A DNA stretch of 64,000 nt. Source: Sipunculus nudus. Lineage: Eukaryota > Annelida > Sipuncula > Golfingiida > Sipunculidae. The notes under the pieces were generated by a model. The model did not search any database and was not told the DNA's origin. It worked only from the letters and a program-made list of their open reading frames with translations. Position 1 is the stretch's first letter. Every line of letters starts with the position of its first letter. Positions 55,740 through 64,000 of the stretch are shown here, one piece after another. The translations under genes and the position numbers were made by a program. Where the stretch lies: assembly GCA_026874595.1 (NCBI GenBank), contig CM049306.1:56667519-56731518 (forward strand), in the 5' to 3' direction.

Positions 55740-56275
55740 GGGGGATGTGTAACAACACAGCAGGAAAATAATGAACAAATATTTGTATTAGATCCTTATT
55801 TTATTTTCACATCATTTTTCTTTTATTTTAGGTTTATATTTCTGTACATTTCCAATATAATATAGATATATCATAATTCTAAATTGCATCATGATAAATC
55901 TCAATCAGATAACACCAAATCATGCATACAAATTTATATTGTTTTTTTACCACAAAAATATATCTTTTAAATTTGCAAAACAATAAATATCTGTAAATAA
56001 TACTTGATTCAGATTTCACAATTTGAAATTGTGCCTTTCTTTATCCATAATTTGCTTCATATTTTATAAATTTATGCATACTGATAAGTTTAATTATATT
56101 TTAATTTGTAAAAATCATTTAAAAGAAAATTGATTTCTTTAAAAATGCTAAATTAACACAACACTGGCATCTTCTGGATTACTCCTTGAATTACTCTTCA
56201 AGGAAATTTTGTATATTGAAAAGCAATACAATTAAGGAAATACAGCGCAAACAAATACAATTACTGCATAACACT
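55740..56275. other. AT-rich intergenic, no supported gene
   Basis: No frame or repeat stands out. Confidence 0.4.
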
Positions 56276-56297
56276 TAGTGGGGAGGGTTGGCCCGGG

Positions 56298-56338
56298 AGG
56301 GGGGGGGGGGGGGTGGGGGGGGGGGGGTGGTGGTGGTG
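56298..56338. repeat. G-rich tract with GGT repeats
   Basis: Runs of G12, G9 and GGT units. Confidence 0.9.
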
Positions 56339-56934
56339 ATATGAGAATCACTGTACACCTGTCACAGCAAGGGGCAAGGGGTCTCCCCAGTGACTAACAA
56401 ATCAGAAATCCTGGCATAGCTGACTTCCAGTGACCAGGAGTGAGTTGCCTGCATCTGGACAAAATATGTAATTTCAATAACTAGCCTAATTTTCAAGTTT
56501 TTATTTTCAAATTTTAGATTTAAACAAATTAAATATATATGTTTACATGCTGCGAAAATTAAATCTACAGTACTCACAGGAAAAAAATGTGCCATGTTCA
56601 AAGTTGGGCAAAATTTAAGGTACTGATTTTATTTTTATGCTAATAACTTCAAAAATTAACAAAATCATATCTAATTTTAGTATACAATTGAATCTTAATT
56701 AAACAAAGTTATATACTTGGGGAAAAAAGTCACTAGCTTCAAAAATGTTCATGTTAAGTGAGCAAATATATTTCCTGATTTTTTACAAAGTCCAATATGC
56801 TCATGGCCATAATTTATAGAAATTACACTTAACAGTCTTTATTTTTTGGCATTTATATAGGAAATATATAGGAGAATACTCCTGGTAAATATTAAGAAAA
56901 ACAGATAAGTGGTTTTGATATTAGGCAGTCCTGA

Positions 56935-57154
56935 AGTGTGATAATAGGTTTTTAATTTAAATTTGAGGTTTTTCCTTAATTTCTCGAAGGAATGAAGTCA
57001 CAGTAACCAAGTTTTTGGTTTGGTAGGGGATCTTGGTGACATCTAACAGTAGGTCTAACGGTTTCAAAACATGCCATTCTAATGGATGGACGGGCAGACG
57101 AATGGACAATGAACCACAACTATAGCTCAGATGACTTATAGTAAGCAGAGCTAA
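56935..57154 (+). repeat. 3' remnant of a Helentron-like element
   Basis: It ends TAGCTCAG ATGACTTATAGTAAGCAGAGCTAA (two blocks joined here for description of the ending at 57123-57154), matching the 3' end at 3623-3654. Only the last part of the element is present. Confidence 0.6.
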
Positions 57155-57159
57155 AATTG

Positions 57160-58280
57160 AAGATAAGGTTTTAATTCAATTATTGTGCAGATAATGCTAA
57201 CCAGGATCAAGTGGCATGCTGGATTTTAGAACAATCCATTCACCAGTAACTGAGAAATCATATTTTTTGGAAGAATTTAACTGAAGATAGACCAACAAAA
57301 TGTCAAAGCTCCAGCCACAGACAGGGCCAAGAACCATTTTAATGAAACTGTACCCTTGAACATGTATCTCTAGTCATGATGAAAAATAAAAAGCTGGTCA
57401 ATTAATCTTTAGCTATCCTCCTCGCTTTGTGTATGTACTACAAAAACCATGTTAAGTCAAGATTTAAGTAAAGTCACCATTCTCCTGATAAAAGATAAAG
57501 CTATTCAAGATCAATACCCATCTCAGCTCTAATAACAATCAATGATGCCATTCTCATCTTTTGCATGAATTTTATTCAAGACGGACCCTTGAAGTTATGG
57601 TCCCACTAACAATGAAGATCATGCCCTATTTATATTAACTTGGTCCGACTGGTATCTATGTACATGCAACATTTAAATAATGACAATCAATAAACTTTTT
57701 TTTAGTTTCCCTGCTTGCAAACATATACTTGAGTAATCATGTAAAGCTATAACAAAATTTGTCTAAGCAGTTCTTCATTACATTTGTATAATGTCACTTT
57801 CGTTTTCCTCTAAAGTCCTCATCCCATGTTAAGTCTTAAGAGTGTCACATTGTGCAAGTTCAGTTGAGTCTTACCTTTTAAATATCCTGCTGTTCAAATC
57901 AGCCTGTTGCCATTTGAGGCAATCATTAATATTGTTGACCTTCGGCCAAATACTGTTCAGCTTTACAAAGGCATTATATAGCACTCATCTGATGAACAAA
58001 CCTCTTAACTATTTATTAAACATGTAAGAATTAAGTTGTAATTGACTAGCCTCTACACTGTGAAAAGGCATGCACATTTTTATCATACTGATCCAATACT
58101 GCTTGTACAGAGACTGCCAAGTTCAAAACAGTGCTCCATAACAGTTATACAGGAGCATTATAATTTTCTTCAAACTGTTAAATTTACCCCAAAAATCATG
58201 TTCATTCTTAATAGACAGAAATGTACCATTCAAACTACATTGATTAAATTTAGTGCAAAGCATTCTGAAATCACAAAACT
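57160..58280. other. downstream flank of ZC3HC1
   Basis: Part is probably 3' UTR. No gene seen; the 111-codon plus-strand frame at 58042 is unsupported. Confidence 0.4.
58012..58017 (-). promoter_or_regulatory. candidate poly(A) signal for ZC3HC1
   Basis: TTTATT on the plus strand reads AATAAA on the minus strand, about 570 bp past the stop. There is no transcript evidence, and other hexamers are nearby. Confidence 0.3.
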
Positions 58281-58620
58281 CTGCAAACATGTCTTGTTCC
58301 TTGGAGTCAGAATTGGGATCAAAGGTGATCTTCTTTCTGTTTCTTGGTGTCAGAAGTGGGACACAGATGACCATTGAGCTACTTTATTGGTGTCAGATCA
58401 AAATTGTTCATCTGTCTCCTTTCTTGATGTCAGAGGTGGATCATAGGTGATAAATTGTCTGCTTTCTGGTGTCAGAAGTGGGATCACCTGTAAACATCTG
58501 TCCTCTCTCTGGGTTTTAGAAATTGGAATAAAGGTTAATAAATCTGCCTGCTTCCCTCATGTCAAAAGTAGGACTTGGTTATCATCTGTCTGCTTCCCTG
58601 GTGTCTGCATGTGGAGACTC
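58280..58620. repeat. imperfect ~60-bp minisatellite over the ZC3HC1 3' end
   Basis: Copies of a unit containing TTGGTGTCAGAAGTGGGATC and CATCTGTCTGCTTCCCTGG recur with many changes. The last copy overlaps the ZC3HC1 stop codon and final residues. Confidence 0.65.
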
Positions 58621-58671
58621 CCATGTTTGTAGTGTGCGCTGTATACTTCTTACTCCCTCATGTGGCGGTGT
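58582..58671 (-). CDS. ZC3HC1: ZC3HC1 last coding exon
   Basis: The acceptor is CTCCACTAG; reading in phase 0 gives TPPHEGVRSIQRTLQTWESP, then HADTREADR and TGA at 58584-58582. The RxxRxFRQWES-like ending matches the vertebrate C-terminus. The final residues and stop lie in an imperfect minisatellite that continues into the 3' UTR. Confidence 0.85.
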   Translation of the reverse strand, partial: TPPHEGVRSIQRTLQTWESPHADTREADR

Positions 58672-61600
58672 CTAGTGGAGAAAACAGAAACAGAATAAGT
58701 ACTTACTACGTTATGACAAATAAATAAACTTTGCTCTTACAAGTGGAATTCAGTTGACTTCATCTGCTTATCATAAAGATGGTATATGAAGTGATAGTTA
58801 AATTTTAAGGATGTGTGGCATTTAATGTCTATGGTAGACGTTGGTTATACCTCATATACACATATTGAAAAGAGATCTGCAGATAAACATAGCTCCCTAT
58901 TAGTTCTGCAGTGCCCTTTAATTTACTTTATACCCACTTACAATTTGCTTTGATGGGTTTCAGTTTTTTTCCTAAAATCAACAATTACTATCCTAAAGTA
59001 ACCAAGGCCAGCCAATCTTTGTTCAAAACACTGAAGTATAATTTAATGAGTTATCCAACTCTGCTCCCTTCATCTCCTGAATAACATGCACCCAAGTTCA
59101 AGTTTGGGGGGTTGATGGCACAAAGAAGGGGTAATTTAAAGATCACCAGTTACTCAGGACCTTGAAATATGGTCACAAACTGAAATGGATCATATGATTT
59201 CCAGCAACAATTCTTAGCACATGTGATCTGTAGTCTAGCATGTTTAAACATTTGACCATTGCACTGATCTGGACACATATCACATATTTGTAAGCTCCTT
59301 GTCTGAGATGCACAGTTTCTGTTGCTGAAGAAACAGATAAGGATACTTACAAGAGCCTCTGCTGCAGGAGAACCCGAAACTTGTGGCAGCAACTTGTGAA
59401 GGAACTGCAGCCATCCTGGTCCACTAGGCTTTGACTTACTGGGTGACCCCTGAGAGATTTCTGACTCTTCACTTTCCTTAACCCAGTGACACCAGTAGTT
59501 GTGTTCAGCTAGAGGGTCTAAAGGTTCCAATCTCTATAATAAAGATTTGAATAATCTGGTCTTCATCAATTGCATAATCATGATATGAGCTCCTTGTATA
59601 TGAATAAAAGCTGAAATACCTTGAACACTTGTGTTAAAAGCAAATGACACTGACTCTGCTTAAAATCCAAGTTACTGCTTTAGATGGGAAATTTCATTTT
59701 TAACTGAAACACCAACTCTGCTGAAAAAAGTTACATTTTAATACTACAGACTACTGTTTCCCTTGTCAAATGAAGAGAGATGTAATCTGTTGAATCCAGG
59801 CTATATGAAAGCATATTGACATGTTTATCCTGTGTAAAAACTTCAAAAGAGTGGCTGAAAATTTTGCCTAACTGAAGCACAGAGAAAGAGAGGCAGTGGT
59901 GGGATGCTGAATTCTATACACACAATGCAGGTTTTAAGATTTTACACCCCATCATACTGGGCAGTACCATGCAGTACTTTGAAAAGACAATAAGGCGTTG
60001 ACATCCAATCAGTGACAAGTAGAAGTAACAAGTGCAACAGAATCTAATATATCAAAAGTACCAGCTGGTTTATTTTACCTTTTGTTTCTTTGCTTTAGGT
60101 GATGGACTAAGTTTAAGGTTCAGATCATCTTCCTCTTCCTTATCACCTTTAGCTGACTCAGCATTATCAGCTGCTGTAGCTGTCTCACCACGTTCAGTCT
60201 GTTCTGTAGACACTGTTGTATCTTCTGAGGTGCTGGTCTGTGTAGTTTCTTCACTCTCCACACTTCTGTAATTCCATGTTCCGAGCTGTCGCTGGCAGTA
60301 TTCACACTTTAACACAGCTGATCTGAATCTGAAAATGTGAAGAAAGCCCAACATAATCACAGCCATTTCTAATCTGCCATTACCTATTGTGTATCAGTTA
60401 TGTGCAATATGTAAAGCAATACAGCAAAGTGTTGAAGCCATGCTACTCAGTATATCAGCACTTGTTTTGAAGTAATAGGGTTGCTATTTATTAAATGCCA
60501 CCTGAAATGTAAAAAAAAAATTCAAACAATAACTCAACATGTATCCATGAAAATCACACAAAAATTTCAGAAATATAAAACAAAAGTGTGAATTAGACTA
60601 CAAATAGTGTTTAAATGACACAATTTTTTTTTTTTACATAAGATACATATAGCGTTTCTCATCCTTATTATGGCTCCCCTCCCATGGGGGGAGATATAGT
60701 GTTGGTCTGTCGTTGTTGATGTCTGTAGCATTTATTTGTGATTGCAATAACTTTTGAACCACTCAAAATTTATTCATGAAATTTGAAATTTACATTGTTT
60801 CTACAAACATCTCAGAGGAGTTTGAAAGCTGGTGACCTTGACCTTCATCATTAAGGTCAAATCAGCTGAAACAGAAACTTATTGTGAACCCCATTTCTTT
60901 TGAACCACACAATATATTTTCATGAAATTCGACTTTTGAAATGTTTCTCGCAATATTTCAAAATCATTAAAAAATGGTGACCTTGACCTTCTTCATCAGA
61001 GTCAAATATGACAAAATGGAAGTTTTTGTGAATCCATAACTTTTGAAGTATCCCATATTTTTTTCCTAAAATTTGGAACATTAATTGTTTCAACCAAGTT
61101 CCTTAACAAGTTCTGAAACTGGTGACCTCAAGCTGGATCTTCAGGTACAGATCAGCCAAAAAAGAAATAATTGGTGAATACTAAAACTTTTGAACCACTG
61201 AATATATTGTCAAAAAATTTGACTAGTGAAAGGTTTCCACCAAAATCTCAGATGTTTTAAAAAAACAGGTGTCCTTGACCTTCATCTTCAAGGTCAAATC
61301 AGCTGGAACAGAAATTATTTGTGAATTGAAGTAGTCTGCTTCCCCTAAAATTTGGGGATGGGAGGCCAATAGGGAGTGGAGACTTTATATCTGCTTTTGC
61401 ACAGCAAAAAACCAACCTCATTCTAATTGGACCGTTTGTATGTATTTGGTGTTAAACAATTTTGGTGTTAAAAAATGTTGGTGTTAAACAATTTTTTCTG
61501 ACCACAAATTGAGAGACACCAACTTAAAAGTGCCAACGTGCTTAAGAAAGTTTCTGAGTCTGTGACAAATATTTGATACAGTCATGCTAAACTTTTCTAT

Positions 61601-63237
61601 AAGTACAATAATGTAGCTCACTTTGCTGTCCATCCAGCCAATGCTAGGATCAGAGCTGCCTGTCTGTGATGTGCTGGACTGTCAGAGATTGCTGTGCTGG
61701 ATGCTGCACATCTCAGCAGATCCTCCATCTTAGCTCCTCTGGTATCCTACAAATATCAAGATATCAAGAATTTAAAACAGAAATAAATCATACTTAATAT
61801 CTATTAAAGTTAAAGACTTAACTTTAAAATGAATAAACTTGATCAAAACACAATTTCTAACTTTGACTTAAATTTATTTATTTTTAATTTAATTTCAAGA
61901 TTACAACTGATTAAAACTCACAAGTTGTACCTTAAAACCTGGATTTGAATATATTTTTATCATAATACTGGATTGTGATCTTGTGTATTTAAAATCCAAA
62001 TGCACTGGTCAGCAGAAGTGTTAGAGAACAACTGGTATGCGAAGCACTGAATGCACAAGATAAATTATGATTATTAATTAATCAATTAAATCAGATAAAA
62101 TGAAAGTATAATGAAGGTAAATTCACATTTATTTTGTCAATAACTGAATAAATAATGACAACTGATGGGGCAGATCATGAGACCATTCCTCCTTATATCT
62201 CACCATATTTAGAAAAGCATTGTGAATGAAACAGTCATTTCTATACAATAACTCTGGTATGGATCAAACATTATTAAGCTCTGAACTACAATGCCTAAAT
62301 CACTATGATAAACCCCCATCTTCTTACCATCTGCTGATATGCGGTTGCTGGCAGTGCTTCCTTGAGCTGTAGCAGTTCAGTAACCCTCTTCTTGTACTCC
62401 TCAAGTGCTTGCTCTCTGCTGAGCCAAACATGGATGCCAAAGTCTGACAATTCAAGATCTATATCAGTCCAATTCTTGGAGACATTATGTAACTATTACC
62501 ACCTGTTAAAACTAACTGAAGATGTAGCACAATACAGTGTAATGTTGAAACTACCCAGTCTCCAATCCCTGTAATATAAACTGTTGTATAAACCTGTGGT
62601 GTATAAACCCTTTTAATTAAACTCTAGTATTCTCATCTGGTGCTAGCACTTTTGCTATTTGGGTGCTTGATCAACTGGACGTTATCTGACTGTCAAGGAT
62701 TTATATAGTACATTCAACTCCTGTTTTACAGGCTGTATTTCAGTTGAAGAGATACAGTAATAAATAAATTGAATATTTGCATGTTTTTAGTCATACTGGA
62801 GGTTTTGAAAAAAGCAAAGAATACTAAGTTTACCACTTTGACACAAGTGTAATATGGTCATGACAGCTTGAAATGGTATATAATATAAATTAAATGGTTT
62901 TGATAAAATATTGCCTCTCTTATTTATTTCATGTAAAGCATAACAGTTAAAACTACTAAAAAATTAACAAGCACTTGACTGTAGTGCTTACATTCAGTAA
63001 AATAATGCACAGAGAACCACTACCTAATTATGAATAGGTGGACCAATGCCCCAGATTCCAAATATACATTCAACTTCACTAAAACACCTAGAACCCTTGT
63101 GAGTTTATTATATATCTATTCTTTTTATATTTTGAATTTTTCATGTGCCTGACCTGATTCAGAATTTACTCTCCACGGACAAGTCTCTTTATGAGATGAC
63201 ACAAGGTTTCCTTCAACTTTCTTTAAACACTCATCAT
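58582..63237 (-). CDS. ZC3HC1: ZC3HC1 (NIPA), C-terminal six exons, gene span
   Basis: Exons 63237-63154, 62458-62328, 61746-61622, 60328-60079, 59533-59351 and 58671-58582 have GT-AG borders and matching phases, ending at a TGA. The order of landmarks matches vertebrate ZC3HC1: a helix followed by HKETCPW of the first C3HC finger, a helical segment ending AYQQM, ALILALAGW, VLKCEYCQRQLGTWNY of the second finger, an acidic-basic linker with KKQK, then DPLAEHNYWCHWV and GPGWLQFLHKLL, and a final RTLQTWESP. The vertebrate protein is a nuclear-envelope factor at the nuclear basket, also described as an F-box-like protein for cyclin B1. The first exons are missing: they lie beyond base 64000 or were not recognised. 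Confidence 0.9.
59351..59533 (-). CDS. ZC3HC1: ZC3HC1 exon (HxxWCxW block)
   Basis: The acceptor TTATTATAG and donor CTT/GTAAGT bound 183 nt (61 codons) in phase 0 at both ends. It encodes LDPLAEHNYWCHWV, the His and Cys ligands that complete the second finger in this family, and PGWLQFLHKLL, a conserved helix. Confidence 0.9.
60079..60328 (-). CDS. ZC3HC1: ZC3HC1 exon (second C3HC-like finger)
   Basis: The acceptor TTTTCAG and donor AAAG/GTAAAA bound 250 nt. It encodes FRSAVLKCEYCQRQLGTWNY, the CX2C-x-GxW signature, then a Ser/Thr/Glu-rich disordered linker and a basic KAKKQK patch that may act as a nuclear-localisation signal. Confidence 0.9.
60670..61375 (+). repeat. Helentron-like tandem repeat in a ZC3HC1 intron
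   Basis: Four units of ~165 bp repeat ACTTTTGAACCACTC/CACA, TTCATGAAATTTGA and GGTGACCTTGACCTTCATC. The outer borders carry CCCTCCCATGGGGGGAGATA and GGGGATGGGAGGCC, related inverted blocks. Confidence 0.65.
61622..61746 (-). CDS. ZC3HC1: ZC3HC1 exon (ALILALAGW)
   Basis: The acceptor ATTTGTAG and donor AA/GTGAGC bound 125 nt. It ends with RQAALILALAGWTA, the hydrophobic helix preceding the second zinc finger in this family. Phase 2 matches the next exon. Confidence 0.85.
62328..62458 (-). CDS. ZC3HC1: ZC3HC1 exon (helical region)
   Basis: The acceptor GATATAG was chosen over other AGs because only it restores phase after the previous exon. The donor is ATG/GTAAGA. It encodes 43 codons with LEEYKKRVTELLQLKEALP, aligning with the vertebrate segment EFLDRFQSLCHLDLQLP by pattern. 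Confidence 0.78.
63154..63237 (-). CDS. ZC3HC1: ZC3HC1 exon (first finger, last ligands)
   Basis: The acceptor AATTTCAG and donor CAG/GTCAGG bound 84 nt. It encodes DECLKKVEGNLVSSHKETCP, then WRVNSES. The H-X3-C-x-W arrangement matches the end of the C3HC finger (AHEKFCFW in vertebrates). It ends in phase 1. Confidence 0.83.
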
Positions 63238-64000
63238 CTGAAATTAAAGAGAATAAAAAATGAATGAAAAGTTCAGTTGTTGGATTGGAGGTACCTTTCA
63301 AAGTCCCTCTCATTAATGGGGCACAACCTGTCAATTCTGTGAGGACAGAAGTTGGCAAAATTCTTACTGGCAGAAAGATCTTCTTTGGTCAGTGGTGAAA
63401 TATTAATCTGTGCTACACTTTTCATTAAATTAAAATAAAAGAATACAAGTAGTATCTCACCACTATCATTAGGATCATTAATAGTTTCTTTTAGAGTACT
63501 AGAGCATGCTAAGAAGCATCTTCATGCAGTGATGAGATATTTACAATATGTTATATGATATTAGTGTTGGGAGTCGGTTCCTTTTTCTTAATTGATCATC
63601 GGTTTGAGCAAACCGACTGATGATCGATTATTAACCGGTTCAGACAAATATATGCAATGAAACTGTGAAACTGTATCTACGTTTCCCCGGCAGGTATTCT
63701 CCTCTTGCGCACGAGTGTAACGATCCTTCCACGTATAAAGACTAATTTTAAGGATCAAATTTAACGATCAGCAACTTCGGGTAATATCTTTCATAATGAA
63801 ATTGAAGAGCATCTAAGACTGTCAGGACCTACAAAGGGGCTGTTTTTTCTAGCACATGAAGGCAGATTTTACGGGCCCAGGTGCGCTTTGAGCAAATCAT
63901 ACCAAAAAAAAAAATGCAGACTAGTCCAAAAAAATTTCCAGCTGAAATCGAAATACTCAGCCGACCGGGTTAAGGACAGCCTAAACAGTGGCACTTGGCA
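63238..64000. other. upstream ZC3HC1 intron, 5' exons not found
   Basis: An inverted repeat GATCATCGGTTTG ... CAAACCGACTGATGATC lies at 63594-63625 and resembles a MITE end. I see no exon with the first ZC3HC1 zinc-finger cysteines here. Confidence 0.4.

Noticed and set aside
56362-56601. 79-codon minus-strand frame preceded by an acceptor-like site, possible last ZC3HC1 exon
   Set aside because: The ZC3HC1 frame already ends at 58582 with a C-terminus that matches the family; this frame shows no resemblance.

Overview
The window looks like nuclear DNA of an invertebrate, most likely a marine bivalve or another mollusc. It is AT-rich, genes are split by GT-AG introns, there is no operon-like packing, and repeats dominate. 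Many repeats have the build of non-autonomous Helentron/HINE elements with tandem-repeat cores, a type known to be abundant in bivalves. The phylum is inferred from this style, not from a marker gene.

Left third (1-24100, minus strand): one large gene with twelve exons whose GT-AG borders and codon phases join without conflict into 1118 codons. The 3' end lies beyond base 1. The C-terminal part has a complete RING1 and a complete BRcat (IBR) zinc module of the RBR/ariadne E3 ubiquitin-ligase type, followed by helical ariadne-like sequence. I find no Rcat (RING2) between them. The 3' splice sites of exons 8 and 9 are both tandemly duplicated in units divisible by three (84 bp and 66 bp). An intronless RBM24/RBM38-type RNA-binding protein gene sits in intron 6.

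Middle (24100-48260): mostly intergenic and full of mobile DNA. It holds two MITEs with TAA target duplications and blocks of short repeats, a TTAA-flanked MITE family, foldback elements, a tRNA-derived SINE inside a Helentron-like element, several tandem-core Helentron-like elements, and simple repeats. One small two-exon gene on the plus strand (46907-47583) encodes an unrecognised 167-residue, basic, helical protein.

48260-54335 (minus strand): a broken LINE whose reverse-transcriptase frame is split by two different Helentron-like elements, one of which holds a third element. The interrupted reading frame fixes the insertion borders, giving a readable insertion history.

Right end (58582-63237, minus strand): the last six recognisable coding exons of ZC3HC1 (NIPA), again with matching phases. 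Its 5' part lies beyond base 64000 or was not recognised.

A 12-bp palindrome, GGTGGCGCCACC, recurs in nearly every unit of otherwise different Helentron-like repeat families in the window. I consider this and the duplicated splice junctions the most unusual signals. No rRNA, CRISPR array or prokaryotic feature was seen.
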